NCBI RefSeq assembly: GCF_037911135.1
Contig: NZ_JBBLYU010000001.1
Location: 1,240,001 to 1,304,000, forward strand
Source: Phaeobacter sp. A36a-5a
GTDB taxonomy: Bacteria; Pseudomonadota; Alphaproteobacteria; Rhodobacterales; Rhodobacteraceae
DNA length: 64,000 bases
Reading direction: 5' to 3'
Shown: positions 16,686 to 26,781 of the stretch, piece after piece
How the letters are laid out: every line of letters starts with the position of its first letter
Numbering within the stretch: position 1 is the stretch's first letter
Position numbers and translations under genes: made by a program
Notes under the pieces: model-generated
Database searches by the model: none
Seen by the model: only the letters and a program-made list of their open reading frames with translations
What the model was told of the DNA's origin: nothing

Positions 16686-18773
16686 TCACTCGGCGGCGAT
16701 TTTGATCACCGGTTCCATCTGGGCCAGTTCGGCATCGTCGAGATGGCATTTCACCTGATGGCCCCCCGCAAGGGTTCGGACCGGCGGAACCTCGCGTTCG
16801 CAGAGCCCATCGGCCACCTTCGACTTCCAGCGGCAGCGGGTCTGAAACGGGCAGCCGGGCGGCGGGTTCATCGCCGAGGGAATATCGCCTTCCAGCACGA
16901 TATGGCGTTTCTCAACCGAGGTATCGGCGATCGGCACGGCGCTCAGCAGCGCCTCTGTATAGGGGTGATAGGGCGGGGCAAAGACCTGATCGGTGGTGCC
17001 CAGTTCCACCACATGGCCGAGATACATCACCATCACCCGGTCGCTGAGATAGCGCACAATGCTGAGGTCGTGGGAGATGAACAGGAGCGTTGTCTTCTCC
17101 TTGCGCTGGATTTCCATCAGAAGATCGGTGACCGCCGCCTGCACCGAGACATCCAGCGCCGAGACCGGCTCATCCGCCACCACGATGCGGGCGCCACCGG
17201 CAAAGGCGCGGGCAATGCCGACGCGCTGTTTCTGCCCGCCTGACAGCTGGCGCGGCATCCGGTCGGCAAAGGCCCGCGGCAGCTTGACCAGATCCAGCAG
17301 CTCCAGCATCCGCTCCCGGCGCGCCGCCGTGCTGTCGCCGATGCCAAAGATTTCCAGCGCCCGCATGATCTGACGGCCCACGGTCATCGAGGGGTTCAGC
17401 GTGTCGAACGGGTTCTGAAACACCATCTGCACATCGGACACCGTGCGGGTGTCGCGCTGTTCGATCGGGGTGGCTTCGATATTCTTGCCATCCAGTTCGA
17501 TGGCGCCATCGGTCGCGGTCTCCAGCCCCATCAGCACCTTGGCAAAGGTGGATTTGCCGCAGCCGCTCTCGCCGACGATGGCCAGGGTCTCACTCTCCCG
17601 GGCCTCGAAGCTCAGGGTTTCGTTGGCCTTCACCACCTTGCGCGCGCCGCTGTCAAACAGCGCATTGGCCGAGACCTCGTAATATTTGCGCAGATTGTCG
17701 ATTTTCAGGACCACCTTGCCGACCTCGGGTTTTTCCTTTTGCACAGCGGCGGCAATCGGGGCGTTCCAGTCGATTTCATCATGGCGCAGACAGCGGGTAT
17801 GGTGGCGGTCGTTGCCATGGACGGCTGCCATCGGAATATCCTGGGCATCACAGCGCCCGGCCACGAAATAGTCGCAGCGCGGGCCGAAGTTGCAGCCGGG
17901 CGGGCGTTCGTGGGGCAGCGGGAAATTGCCGGGGATCGCCACCAGGGGGCGGGCATTCTTATCCGCGCCGGGCAGCGGGATCGAGCGGAACAGCGCCTGG
18001 GTATAGGGATGCTGCATCTCGTCGAACACATCATGGATGGAGCCGCGCTCCACCGCCTCGCCGGAATACATCACACAGAGCCGGTCGCAGGTTTCCAGCA
18101 CCAGCCCGAGGTTGTGGCTGATGAACAGCATTGAAGTGCCGTATTTCTTGCCCAGATCCTTTACCAGCTCGACCACGGCGGCCTCCACCGTCACGTCGAG
18201 CGCGGTGGTCGGCTCATCAAGGATCAGCAGCGCCGGTTTCGACATCAAGGCCATGGCGATCACGATACGCTGCTGCTGGCCGCCCGACAGCTGATGCGGA
18301 AAGGAATTCAGCATCCGCTCAGGGTCGGGCAGGCGGACATCGCTCACCACCTCCAGCGCGCGCCGATAGGCCTCTTCCTTGCTGACGCCCTCGTGGATCA
18401 TCGGCACTTCCATCAGCTGCTTGCCGATCTTCATCGCCGGATTGAGCGAGGCCATCGGCTCCTGATAGATCATCGCGATCTCATTGCCGCGCACATCGCG
18501 CAGCTCTTCGGCGCTCATCTCGCTCAGATCGCGGCCCTTGAACTTGATGGAGCCGCCGGTGATGCGGCCGTTCTTGCCCAGATCCTGCATCACGCCAAGC
18601 GCCACTGTGGATTTGCCGCAGCCCGATTCCCCGACCAGCCCCACCGCCTCGCCGGGCTGCACGGTGACGGAGAAATCCATCACCGCCGGAATTTCGCGCA
18701 ACCGGGTGAAAAAGGAGATCGACAGCTTGTCGATTTCGAGGATCGGGCCGTCATAATCTGCCAGTTTGTTCAT
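16686..18773 (-). CDS. Fused double ATPase of a peptide-type ABC importer
   Basis: Protein of 695 residues carrying two complete ABC ATPase domains of the DppD and DppF type in one chain. Domain 1: Walker A GESGCGKST at 48-56 and signature LSGGQQQR near 160. Domain 2: Walker A GESGCGKST near 404 and signature LSGGQKQR near 509. Each is followed by an oligopeptide-type C-terminal segment with Cys clusters (PPGCNFGPRCDYF and PPGCPFQTRCRW), which in related importers can bind an Fe-S cluster. It powers uptake through the two permeases upstream. It is the last gene of the operon, about 100 bp after the second permease gene. Confidence 0.9.
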   Translation of the reverse strand: MNKLADYDGPILEIDKLSISFFTRLREIPAVMDFSVTVQPGEAVGLVGESGCGKSTVALGVMQDLGKNGRITGGSIKFKGRDLSEMSAEELRDVRGNEIAMIYQEPMASLNPAMKIGKQLMEVPMIHEGVSKEEAYRRALEVVSDVRLPDPERMLNSFPHQLSGGQQQRIVIAMALMSKPALLILDEPTTALDVTVEAAVVELVKDLGKKYGTSMLFISHNLGLVLETCDRLCVMYSGEAVERGSIHDVFDEMQHPYTQALFRSIPLPGADKNARPLVAIPGNFPLPHERPPGCNFGPRCDYFVAGRCDAQDIPMAAVHGNDRHHTRCLRHDEIDWNAPIAAAVQKEKPEVGKVVLKIDNLRKYYEVSANALFDSGARKVVKANETLSFEARESETLAIVGESGCGKSTFAKVLMGLETATDGAIELDGKNIEATPIEQRDTRTVSDVQMVFQNPFDTLNPSMTVGRQIMRALEIFGIGDSTAARRERMLELLDLVKLPRAFADRMPRQLSGGQKQRVGIARAFAGGARIVVADEPVSALDVSVQAAVTDLLMEIQRKEKTTLLFISHDLSIVRYLSDRVMVMYLGHVVELGTTDQVFAPPYHPYTEALLSAVPIADTSVEKRHIVLEGDIPSAMNPPPGCPFQTRCRWKSKVADGLCEREVPPVRTLAGGHQVKCHLDDAELAQMEPVIKIAAE

Positions 18774-18812
18774 CGTCTTATCTCCCTGTTGGAGCTGGAA
18801 GGGTGGTCTGCC

Positions 18813-18860
18813 CTTCTTCTGGCCCCAAAATATCCCGGGGGTCCGGGGGCTGGCCCCCGG
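18813..18860 (-). repeat. Dispersed GGGATATTT..GGCCAGAAG element, copy 3, with hairpin
   Basis: On the minus strand GGGATATTTTGGGGCCAGAAGAAG, split here as GGGATATTTT then GGGGCCAGAAGAAG, occupies 18813-18838. It is preceded by a perfect CCGGGGG-CTGG-CCCCCGG hairpin (18843-18860). It sits between the permease and ATPase genes of the ABC operon. Confidence 0.65.
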
Positions 18861-18875
18861 TCCGACCGGTTCGGA

Positions 18876-20318
18876 TCAATCGCGCAGGCTTTCTTCGCGC
18901 AGGCCATCGGCCAGGAGGTTCAGCCCCAGAACCAGGCTCAGCAGCGCCAGGGCCGGCGGCAGCGGCGGGTGCAGGTAGACCGACAGCAGCTTGCGCCCGT
19001 CGTTGATGGTGCTGCCCCAGTCAGGGCTTTCCGGTGGCAGGCCCAGTCCGAAAAAGCCCAGCGTGCCGAGGAGGATGGTGGTATAACCGATGCGCAGGCA
19101 GAAATCGACGATCAGCGGCCCGCGCGCATTGGGCAGGATTTCCCACAGCATGATGTACCAGGGCCGTTCCCCCCGGGTCTGGGCGGCGGCGACATAGTCG
19201 CGGGTCTTGATGTCCATGGTGAGCCCGCGCACGATGCGGAACACGGTGGGCGAATTGACAAAGACAACCGAGACAAAGACCACCAGAATACCGCCCGGCA
19301 CGTCAAAGAGATCGAGCGGCCAGAAGGTAATCTTGGATCCCGCCTCATTGATCAGCGACAGATAGCCCAGCAGGCCCGGGATCAGCACGACGGCCAGCCA
19401 GAGCGCGCTGTGCTGCGGCCGGGTGCGGAAGCGCGAGTGGATCAGCACCCCGACAAAGATCAGCGGAAAGGCAAAGAGCACCACGGCGATATATTGCGGC
19501 AGCCCGGTTGCGATGATCTCCGGGGTGACCAGCAGGTAGAACAGCAGGATCACCGGGAAGGCCAGGATCAGGTTGGCGAGGAAGGACAGCACCGTGTCCC
19601 ACAGGCCGCCGTAATAGCCCGCAGGCAGCCCCAGCGTGATCCCCACCATAAAGGCAAACACCGTGGCCAGCGGCGCGATCTGCACCACCACCCAGGCGCC
19701 GTCTATCAGGCGGCTGAAGACGTCGCGCGCCAGGTTGTCACCGCCAAGCAGATACCAGGCCGCAATGCCACTGTCGGCCTCGGCGCCGGGCAGGGGGGTG
19801 CCGGGCAGCTTGTTCTTGAGGCCACTGACCTGGGTCAGCGGGTCGTGCGGTGAGATCAGATCCATCGCGCCCAGCACACCGGTAAAGACCCAGAACATCA
19901 CCAGCGCAAAGCCGATCATACCGATTGGGCTGTCGAACAGCTTGCCATAAAGACCGAGCCGCCGCTTGAAGGTCATCGACACCGCAAACAGCACCACCAG
20001 CGCGATCCAGACCGGCAGCAGCAGCCGCGCCATGGCACCGACGATGCCGCCGCTGGCGCCAAACAGCACGCCGAAGAGGATATAGATCAGGATCAGTCCG
20101 ATCACCGCAAGAAAGCTGAGGCGCACCGCCCTGCCGGCCAGCACATCGGGTGTGGTCGCGAGACCGGCGCTGCCATGGGCGTTGATCATTGTTGTCGGGC
20201 TGACCGTGACGATGCTGAGCACCAGCCAGGCAATGATGCAGAGCGCCAGTGCCACCAGGGCAAGGATCAGCACCGGGTTCAGAAAGGCAAGACTTCCGGT
20301 CCAGCTGAGAGGGTCCAT
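18876..20318 (-). CDS. ABC permease, DppC-like, with extended N-terminus
   Basis: Inner-membrane subunit of 480 residues, against about 290 for a usual DppC. The C-terminal half (about 225-478) is a normal BPD_transp_1 domain with the EAA loop AAAQTRGERPWYIMLWEILP near 376-395. The N-terminal half carries three extra hydrophobic segments (about 15-38, 66-88, 95-120) before the usual first DppC helix (about 135-155), so this permease has extra helices or a fused small domain. A strong AAGGAGGAA ribosome site precedes the ATG. It pairs with the DppB-like permease 14 bp upstream. Confidence 0.88.
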   Translation of the reverse strand: MDPLSWTGSLAFLNPVLILALVALALCIIAWLVLSIVTVSPTTMINAHGSAGLATTPDVLAGRAVRLSFLAVIGLILIYILFGVLFGASGGIVGAMARLLLPVWIALVVLFAVSMTFKRRLGLYGKLFDSPIGMIGFALVMFWVFTGVLGAMDLISPHDPLTQVSGLKNKLPGTPLPGAEADSGIAAWYLLGGDNLARDVFSRLIDGAWVVVQIAPLATVFAFMVGITLGLPAGYYGGLWDTVLSFLANLILAFPVILLFYLLVTPEIIATGLPQYIAVVLFAFPLIFVGVLIHSRFRTRPQHSALWLAVVLIPGLLGYLSLINEAGSKITFWPLDLFDVPGGILVVFVSVVFVNSPTVFRIVRGLTMDIKTRDYVAAAQTRGERPWYIMLWEILPNARGPLIVDFCLRIGYTTILLGTLGFFGLGLPPESPDWGSTINDGRKLLSVYLHPPLPPALALLSLVLGLNLLADGLREESLRD

Positions 20319-20332
20319 GCTGCGTTCCTCCT

Positions 20333-21385
20333 TCAGGAAATCCGGATACGGGGATTGAGATAGACATAGCCAATGTCGGAAATCAGCTGCGTGAGCAGCA
20401 CGACAACGACAGAGACCACCGAAATCCCCAAGAGCAGTTCGATGTCATTATTGCCAGCCGCCTCGACCAGCGCCCAGCCGAAGCCCTTGTAGTTGAACAG
20501 GGTCTCGACAATCACCACGCCGTTCAGCAGCCAGGGAAACTGCAGCATGATCACCGTGAAGGGGGCGATCAGCGCATTCCGCAGCGCGTGACGCATGACG
20601 ATTTTTGGAAAACTGACGCCCTTGAGCCGGGCGGTACGGATATACTGTGCGGTCATCACCTCGGTCATGGAGGCGCGGGTCATCCGGGCGATGTAGCCGA
20701 TGCCATAAAGGGCGATGGTCAGTACCGGCAGGAAGAAGTTTTCGAAATTGGCGTCGACCATCGCCGAATTTGCGGTGCCCTTGAACCATTTCAAGCCAAC
20801 GGCAGAGGAGGTGAAGACCGCCATGAAGATCACACCGGAGACATATTCCGGGGTTGCCGTGGTCAGGATCGAGGCGGTTGACAGTGTGCGGTCCGTGACG
20901 GAGCCTTCGCGCATCCCGGCCAGGATCCCGATCAAGAGCGCCGAGGGCACCATCAGGATCAGCACCCACATCATCAGAAAACCGGTATTGCCAAGGCGCG
21001 TTGCAATGATGGAACTGACATCATCCTTGAAAACGCTCGAATGGCCCCAGTCGCCCTGAAGAATGCCGCAGAAACGTGGGGCAGCTGCGGCCTCTTCGGC
21101 GGGTTGAACCCCGGTGATGCAGCGCCCTGTGGTCCCCTCATCTGTCACCGTGGTCCAGCCCGGCAGCACTCCCAGCCATTGGCCGTATTTCACCGGCATC
21201 GGTTGCAGATACCCTCCCTTTTCCAGCCAGCTGGCGACCGCCTCGTCCGACATGCGGAAGTTGCCTTGGGTCTTGGCGAGTTTTTCAAGGTTCGGGTAGA
21301 GATTGGTCAGCGTGAAGACGATGAAGGTCAGGCAGAGCGCGGTCAGGATCATGATCCCGACGCGCCTGAGGATGAACAGTCCCAT
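20333..21385 (-). CDS. ABC permease, DppB-like
   Basis: Inner-membrane subunit of 350 residues with TM1 near 8-30 (RVGIMILTALCLTFIVFTL), a periplasmic loop that includes two Cys (residues about 88 and 105), and five further helices. The EAA loop is seen as IRTARLKGVSFPKIVMRHALRNA. It forms the translocation channel with the DppC-like partner. The loop between TM1 and TM2 is longer than in E. coli DppB. The start has GGGAG upstream. Between this gene and the binding-protein gene there is a strong hairpin. Confidence 0.9.
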   Translation of the reverse strand: MGLFILRRVGIMILTALCLTFIVFTLTNLYPNLEKLAKTQGNFRMSDEAVASWLEKGGYLQPMPVKYGQWLGVLPGWTTVTDEGTTGRCITGVQPAEEAAAAPRFCGILQGDWGHSSVFKDDVSSIIATRLGNTGFLMMWVLILMVPSALLIGILAGMREGSVTDRTLSTASILTTATPEYVSGVIFMAVFTSSAVGLKWFKGTANSAMVDANFENFFLPVLTIALYGIGYIARMTRASMTEVMTAQYIRTARLKGVSFPKIVMRHALRNALIAPFTVIMLQFPWLLNGVVIVETLFNYKGFGWALVEAAGNNDIELLLGISVVSVVVVLLTQLISDIGYVYLNPRIRIS

Positions 21386-21489
21386 GGAATGCTCCCGTTG
21401 GTGGCTGTACGCCTTGAGTTAGGCCAATGGTCAGGCCGCAGTCGGCGGCCTGCCAGGCTTTTGAGCGTTTTCTTGCGGCCAGAAGCTTT

Positions 21490-21513
21490 GGGCCGCGCCG
21501 TGCGGCGCGGCCC
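21490..21513 (-). other. Intercistronic hairpin after the binding-protein gene
   Basis: GGGCCGCGCC (21490-21499), loop GTGC, GGCGCGGCCC (21504-21513): a perfect 10 bp stem 11 bp after the binding-protein stop, with no T-run. This fits an mRNA-protecting or partially terminating structure that raises binding-protein expression over the permeases. Confidence 0.6.
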
Positions 21514-21524
21514 GCTGTGTCAGA

Positions 21525-23195
21525 TCAGGCCTTGAAAGCCCATTTGTAGATCTGGGGCAGATCGGCGATGTGCTTGTCGACGCCGACCACATTGTCGGTG
21601 TGGTGGCGGATGGCGGTCCGCCAGAAGGGCTGGATGGTAACGCCTTCGTCAATCATGATGGCCTGTAGCTTGGCCATGACTTCGCGCCGTTTATCGACAT
21701 CTGCAAGTGCGTTGGCTTCGGCCAGCAGGCTGTCGAACTCTTCATTCGCAAAACCGGCTTCGTTCCAGGCTTCGCCGGAGCGGTAAGCCAGTCCCAGAAC
21801 CTGGGTGCCGAGCGGGCGGTGGTTCCAGTTGGTGGAGCTGAACGGGTATTTCGCCCAGTCGTTCCAGAAGGTCGAGCCGGGCAGAATGGTCCGTTTGACC
21901 TTGAAGCCCGCGTCACGCAGCTGGGCTGCGACCGCGTCGGTCGTGTTGCGGCGCCAGTCGTCGTCGATGGAGTGCAGCTCGTGCTCATAATCGAGCATGC
22001 CTGCCTCTTCCATCAGCGCCTTGGCCTTGGCCGGGTCAAACGGCAGCCGCGTCACAGTCGGGTCATGTTCGGGGTGCATCGGGCCGACATGGCAGTTGTC
22101 TGCCGGAATGCCATAGCCGGACATGCCCAGTTCAAGGCAGACGGTGTTGTCCACCGCCATGGCAATCGCCTGGCGCACGCGCTTGTCGGCATAAGGCTTG
22201 GTGCCGTTGACCTCGGCCAGCTGGTTGGGGCGGATCACGATGGTGAAGCCGGAGGCGATTTCCGAGCGGTTCAGGCCGATGCCGTCAAAGATATCGACGT
22301 ATTCCCCCACGGATTCCCAGTTCATATCAATTTCTTCGGCCTCATAGGCCGCCAGGAACGACGCCGGATCGGTGCCGTAATCAATGAATTCGATCCGGTC
22401 CAGATAGCCGCCTTTGCCCGCTGCGGTGCCCCACCATTCGTGGTCTTCGTTGCGTACGAGGACGCCTTTCACGCCGACTTCCATCGACTCAGGCAGCATG
22501 TAGCCGGTGCCGATGGGGTTCTCCAGCATGGTGTCGCCGGTATGGCTGGCATGGGTGATCTGCGCGGGATAATCAGCCATCCCCGGAATGATGGTGATGT
22601 CCGGGGTGTTGGTTTTCAGCAGCACGGTATGGCTGTCGACAACGGTGATGGCGCCTTCGGCGGCTTGGCCGGTCTCCGCGTCGATCAGCGACGCCATACG
22701 GCCTGCCATCGAGTTGCCCTCGACGCTCTTGTCGCACCAGCCGGTGATGTTGCGGGCCACGTCCTCTGCGGTGAAATCGTCGCCATTGTTCCACTTCACC
22801 CCTTTGCGGACATGCAGGGTGAACTCGGTCGCGTTTTCGTTGACGTCCCAGCTTTCCAGCAGCAGCGGCTCAAAGGAGCCATCGCTGTTGTATTCAACCA
22901 GGAATTCCAGCCAGCCGGAGGTAAAGGTTGCGATCTGCGCCCAGTCATAGGTGCGCGGATCCTTCAGGGCGCGCACTTCCATCTGCATGCGCAGGGTGCC
23001 GCCGGTCTGTTCATGACCTGCGGCCTGAACAGGGGCGTCAAGCCCAAGGAGGCCGTATGCCGCAGCCGAACTGACGCCAAGCGCGGTGGCGCGGACCATG
23101 AATTCGCGTCGATCCATCTTCCCAGCAAGGGTTTCTGTCGCATACATCTTTGCCGCCGGGTGGATATCGGTCCCGGTGATGGTGTCTTTTGTCAT
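21525..23195 (-). CDS. Periplasmic solute-binding protein, family 5 (peptide-type)
   Basis: Protein of 556 residues of the SBP_bac_5 family that captures peptides or other solutes for the ABC importer. The N-terminus has a twin-arginine type signal: DRREFM near 28-33 followed by a hydrophobic stretch and cleavage near AQAAG-like residues around 58-60, so folded export by Tat is likely. Family motifs include [35 protein letters not shown] and [13 protein letters not shown]. The ATG at 23195 has GGGAGAG upstream. It is the first and probably most expressed gene of the operon. The ligand is not evident. Confidence 0.88.
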   Translation of the reverse strand: MTKDTITGTDIHPAAKMYATETLAGKMDRREFMVRATALGVSSAAAYGLLGLDAPVQAAGHEQTGGTLRMQMEVRALKDPRTYDWAQIATFTSGWLEFLVEYNSDGSFEPLLLESWDVNENATEFTLHVRKGVKWNNGDDFTAEDVARNITGWCDKSVEGNSMAGRMASLIDAETGQAAEGAITVVDSHTVLLKTNTPDITIIPGMADYPAQITHASHTGDTMLENPIGTGYMLPESMEVGVKGVLVRNEDHEWWGTAAGKGGYLDRIEFIDYGTDPASFLAAYEAEEIDMNWESVGEYVDIFDGIGLNRSEIASGFTIVIRPNQLAEVNGTKPYADKRVRQAIAMAVDNTVCLELGMSGYGIPADNCHVGPMHPEHDPTVTRLPFDPAKAKALMEEAGMLDYEHELHSIDDDWRRNTTDAVAAQLRDAGFKVKRTILPGSTFWNDWAKYPFSSTNWNHRPLGTQVLGLAYRSGEAWNEAGFANEEFDSLLAEANALADVDKRREVMAKLQAIMIDEGVTIQPFWRTAIRHHTDNVVGVDKHIADLPQIYKWAFKA

Positions 23196-23606
23196 GTGGC
23201 TCTCCCTGTTGCACCGCAAGTTTTCGCTTTTGGAACGGCGGGCCATCTGAGCTGGCTGGCGCCGTTTGAGGTGCTGTGTTCAAAGATTGTTTCCCCGTCT
23301 GATCATTCGGCCCCAGATCGCGGGTGAGGTCAATGTAAGAAGTCGACGTTTCACATGACTTTTGCGACATTGTTGGTGTCGGTTTTGTGTTTTTCCCCAA
23401 GGGAGGCCAGTCCGAAAGTTTTAGTACTGGGCATATGTGCACAGTTAGCCGGTAGGCCGCGCGTCTGTGGCCGGGGTGACTCGTGGACGTTTAGCGCGGT
23501 CCAGGGGCTGGGGAATTCGGCGCGAGGTGGGGCAGGCGCGCAGGCGCGGCGTCGCTGCGCCCTCGGTGGACACGGTGCGGGGGAGATCTGGTGTCGGCCC
23601 GATATC
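23196..23606. promoter_or_regulatory. Upstream region of the ABC operon, 411 bp
   Basis: Gap between the AraC gene (ending at 23607) and the binding-protein start. No gene is seen. It must hold the operon promoter; a short TGTGCACA palindrome at 23436-23443 is the only symmetric site noticed. No clear -35/-10 pair can be assigned. Confidence 0.4.
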
Positions 23607-24431
23607 TCAGGCGGCGCGTTTCAGCTTTTCGCGCGCCTGTTTGCGCAGACGGCTTGGGGTTTCACCGGTGTGCTGGGTGATGAAGCGGGTGAAATAGGCG
23701 GCGCTGCCAAAACCGAGGGTCGAGGCGATATCGCGCATCGGCAATTCAGAGTTGATCAGCAGGCTGCGCGCCGCGTGCAGCTGGCGCTCGGTCAGCAGAG
23801 CGCCCGCCGTCTTGCCGGTTTCGGATTTGCAGACGCGGGTCAGATGTGTTGGCGTCACATTCAGCGCGGCGGCATGATCGGCCATGCTGGCATGTTGGGC
23901 ATAGCATTCGACAATGCGCCCGCAATAACCCTGAGCCAGCCGCTGGGCAGCGGTGGGTTTGCCGCTGGTGCTGCTGCGTTCCGCCATCAGGCGGCGGATG
24001 TGGATTGCGATCAGCGTGCCATGGGCCTGCATCGCGCGATACCACAGCGCGGGGCGATCCTGCTGTTCGGCCTGCATGGCCTGGAACATGCTGTTGATCA
24101 CCGCCTGATCCTGAGCATCGGGGATGCGCAGCGTGTCGGCGGCATCGGGGAAATCCATCGGGGTCGAGGTGGGCACATTCATGACCTGGCCGATGCACTG
24201 TCGCCCCAGTTCCAGCGACCACAGGGTCCCGGCCGGAACAAAGATTGCGCTGTTGGGGCCAAAGCCACGCTGCTGCCCGTTCAGAAAGACCCGCCCCTGG
24301 CCACGGGTGATCCAGATCAGCAGATTTTCGGGGCGGTCATGTGCCAATTCGACCTGCCAAGGCCCATCGGGAGTCAGCTGCGACAGCGGTGCGACTGTGA
24401 TCTCGCCGATATGGGTGGGGTCAAAAGGCAT
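23607..24431 (-). CDS. AraC-family transcriptional regulator
   Basis: Regulator with an N-terminal cupin-like ligand domain (about 5-120, including NLLIWITRGQGRVFLNG and FVPAGTLWSLELG) and a C-terminal double helix-turn-helix domain (about 175-272) with the family signature PMRDIASTLGFGSAAYFTRFITQHTGETPSRLR. It lies directly upstream of and parallel to the ABC operon, so control of that operon is likely. I choose the ATG at 24431 (MPFDPTHIGE); the frame stays open to a TTG at 24500, but neither start has a good ribosome site. Confidence 0.85.
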   Translation of the reverse strand: MPFDPTHIGEITVAPLSQLTPDGPWQVELAHDRPENLLIWITRGQGRVFLNGQQRGFGPNSAIFVPAGTLWSLELGRQCIGQVMNVPTSTPMDFPDAADTLRIPDAQDQAVINSMFQAMQAEQQDRPALWYRAMQAHGTLIAIHIRRLMAERSSTSGKPTAAQRLAQGYCGRIVECYAQHASMADHAAALNVTPTHLTRVCKSETGKTAGALLTERQLHAARSLLINSELPMRDIASTLGFGSAAYFTRFITQHTGETPSRLRKQAREKLKRAA

Positions 24432-24737
24432 AGGCTGGTTGATATGTGATGCTCGTATTTTCGGTTGGCGCAAATGGACATGAAAAATTGATTCTGGCAA
24501 GTTTTTGCCGAAAAATGCTTAAGGATTTAATAGAATTGCAGGTCTCTGCATGGGGTTTGGGCAACAATGTGCGTATGACGCGCGGTCATCTGGACATTTT
24601 GTCCACATCTGTTCCGCGCACCGTGCCGCCGATGTCATTCTGGCCAGCGGAAGCGCTATCGACCGGACGCAAGCCGGGGTGCCGGGCAGTACCAAGGCGG
24701 CGTTCAGACGGTGTTTTCGAGGCTGTTCGGACGGCCC
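24432..24737. promoter_or_regulatory. Region between araC-type gene and miaA, 306 bp
   Basis: No gene is seen. A GGCAA-GTTT-TTGCC palindrome at 24496-24509 lies about 65 bp upstream of the AraC start in an AT-rich stretch (24470-24540) and could be an autoregulatory site. The miaA side shows no clear terminator. Confidence 0.35.
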
Positions 24738-25610
24738 TCAGGCCGGACGGTAGGGCGTCCACTGCTTCATTCGCGCGCGGAACCAAGTGCGCTGACGTTT
24801 GGCAAACTGCCGGGTCGCAACCGAGGCCCGCTCCCGCGCCTCCGCCTCGGTCATCGCGCCCAGGTAATGCGCCATCAGCTCCGGCACGCCAATTGCGCGG
24901 CAGGAGGGCAGCGCGGGATCATAGCGATCCTGCATGGCGGCAATCTCCTCCATCGCACCGGCCTCCATCATCGCATCAAAGCGGCGGCGGATGCGCGCTT
25001 CGAGCCAGTCCTTGTCGGTGTCAAAAACAATCGCGGTGCAGCGATCCAGTGGCAGCGGCGGCGGCGGTGTTTCGGCCTGCCAGTCGGCCAGGCCACGACC
25101 GGTCGCAGTCAGCACCTCATAGGCGCGCTGCACCCGGGCGCGATTGAGAAGGTCGATCCGCTCAGCCGTCGCGGCATCCAGCGCCGCGCGCATATCCTCA
25201 AGCGACAGCAGATCGGCCTGCGCCCGGACCTCGGCCGGGGTGGCAGGGATCTCCGCAAGGCCCTGCGTGAGGGCGCTGAAATAAAGCCCGGTGCCACCGA
25301 CGATGATCGGACGGGGGCCGTGGTCCAGCAGCGGCAGCACCTCGCGCAGCCAATGCCCGACGGAATAGTCGGCGTCATAAGGCTGGTGGCCATAGAGCAG
25401 ATGCGGGGCCTGTGCCTCTTCCTCGGGGGAGGGGCGGGCGGTGATCACCCGCCAGCAGTCATAGACCTGACTGGCATCGGCATTGACGATCACGCCGCCC
25501 TGAGCTTCGGCGATCTGAAGCGCCAGCGCCGATTTGCCGGAGGCGGTTGGCCCGGCGATCAGCACCGGCTGGTGGGGCGGGATGTCTGGCAGCTGGGTTG
25601 CGGTGGTCAT
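24738..25610 (-). CDS. miaA: tRNA dimethylallyltransferase
   Basis: Transfers a dimethylallyl group to N6 of A37 in tRNAs that read UNN codons. Protein of 290 residues from the ATG at 25610, with P-loop GPTASGKS at 20-27, NADASQVYD, the [17 protein letters not shown] block, and the tail [13 protein letters not shown] typical of the family. An upstream start at 25691 would add 27 unrelated residues; the chosen ATG has AGGA in front. Its dimethylallyl donor comes from the isoprenoid pathway served by dxr in this window. It is divergent from pyrH. Confidence 0.94.
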   Translation of the reverse strand: MTTATQLPDIPPHQPVLIAGPTASGKSALALQIAEAQGGVIVNADASQVYDCWRVITARPSPEEEAQAPHLLYGHQPYDADYSVGHWLREVLPLLDHGPRPIIVGGTGLYFSALTQGLAEIPATPAEVRAQADLLSLEDMRAALDAATAERIDLLNRARVQRAYEVLTATGRGLADWQAETPPPPLPLDRCTAIVFDTDKDWLEARIRRRFDAMMEAGAMEEIAAMQDRYDPALPSCRAIGVPELMAHYLGAMTEAEARERASVATRQFAKRQRTWFRARMKQWTPYRPA

Positions 25611-25756
25611 GCGGGCGTCCTGTTCTTTGGATGTTCTGCGGCGCGCGGAGCTTTGCTGCGGTGGGGCGCCGAAAAACATCTCAGGCCGCATTGATCCTGC
25701 CGCCGATTTGCTTCATTTTGCGCGCAAATTAACCCCGTCATATTCCGGAGCGCAAC

Positions 25757-26506
25757 ATGCCCCTTACAAACGATCAGCCGGAGGCCACGCCGGCGGCAAC
25801 CTATAAACGTGTGATGCTGAAAATCTCAGGCGAGGCGCTGATGGGGGACCAGGGGTTTGGCCTGCATCCGCCGACCGTCCAGCGCATCGCGCAGGAGGTG
25901 AAATCCGTGCGAGACATGGGCGTGGAGATCTGCATGGTGATCGGCGGCGGCAATATCTTCCGCGGGTTGTCCGGCTCGGCCCAGGGGATGGAGCGGACAA
26001 CGGCCGACTATATGGGGATGCTGGCCACGGTGATGAATGCGCTGGCGATGCAGTCGGCGCTGGAAGGTCTGGGTGTCTTTACCCGGGTGATCTCGGCCAT
26101 TCGCATGGATGAGGTGGCCGAGCCCTACATTCGCCGCCGCGCCGTGCGTCACCTTGAAAAGAAACGGGTCTGCATTTTTGCCGCAGGCACCGGCAACCCC
26201 TATTTCACCACCGATACCGCGGCCACGCTGCGCGCCAATGAGATGGCCTGCGAGGCGATCTTTATGGGTAAGAATGGCGTCGATGGTGTCTATGACAAGG
26301 ATCCCGCGCAGCATGACGACGCGGTGCGTTATGACACCATCAGCTACGACGAGGTTCTGGCCAAGCGGTTGAAGGTGATGGATGCCTCGGCCATTGCGCT
26401 GGCGCGCGACAACAACCTGCCGCTGATGGTGTTCCCGCTGGATGAGCCGGGCGGCTTCCGGGGAATTCTGGCGGGCAAGGGGACCTACACGAAGGTTCAC
26501 GGCTAA
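25757..26506 (+). CDS. pyrH: UMP kinase
   Basis: Hexameric bacterial UMP kinase of the amino-acid-kinase fold, making UDP in pyrimidine biosynthesis. 249 residues. Visible are [14 protein letters not shown], the [11 protein letters not shown] glycine loop, [13 protein letters not shown] and the ATP-binding [13 protein letters not shown]. It begins the plus-strand envelope and translation run, with frr next after a strong terminator, so pyrH and frr are probably separate transcription units here. Confidence 0.96.
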   Translation: MPLTNDQPEATPAATYKRVMLKISGEALMGDQGFGLHPPTVQRIAQEVKSVRDMGVEICMVIGGGNIFRGLSGSAQGMERTTADYMGMLATVMNALAMQSALEGLGVFTRVISAIRMDEVAEPYIRRRAVRHLEKKRVCIFAAGTGNPYFTTDTAATLRANEMACEAIFMGKNGVDGVYDKDPAQHDDAVRYDTISYDEVLAKRLKVMDASAIALARDNNLPLMVFPLDEPGGFRGILAGKGTYTKVHG

Positions 26507-26540
26507 CCGCGTCGGGGTGGGCGGGGCGCACTTGCCCTTG

Positions 26541-26601
26541 CCACATGCACAATGAACCGCGCGCCCGGATCGAGATCCGGCGCGCGGTTTTTTCATGTGG
26601 C
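26541..26601 (+). terminator. Strong terminator of pyrH with outer inverted arms
   Basis: An 11 bp stem (26555-26565 with 26579-26589) extended by a 4-5 bp inner stem and one bulged C, followed by TTTTTT (26588-26593). An outer pair CCACATG (26541-26547) and CATGTGG (26594-26600) flanks it. Its tail CGGTTTTTTCATGTGGC is identical to that of the terminator at 45932-45973. Confidence 0.92.
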
Positions 26602-26781
26602 GCGCGGCGCTGGCGGCGGGTCTTGTGCGGCGGCGGCTGACCGGCTGCGGTGCCGGGCCGTCCTGGAGAAGGGCAGAACCCTGCCTGTGGCCGCTTCAAA
26701 TCTGCGGCAAGATCGCTATACAACGCCGCACCAATGTCTTATGAGCAATGCAAACACCGCCTCAAGTCAGGGGAGAGCAGA

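Noticed and set aside
24432-24500. N-terminal extension of the AraC regulator from a TTG start
   Set aside because: No ribosome site before the TTG, and the added residues do not resemble the family; left as an alternative only.
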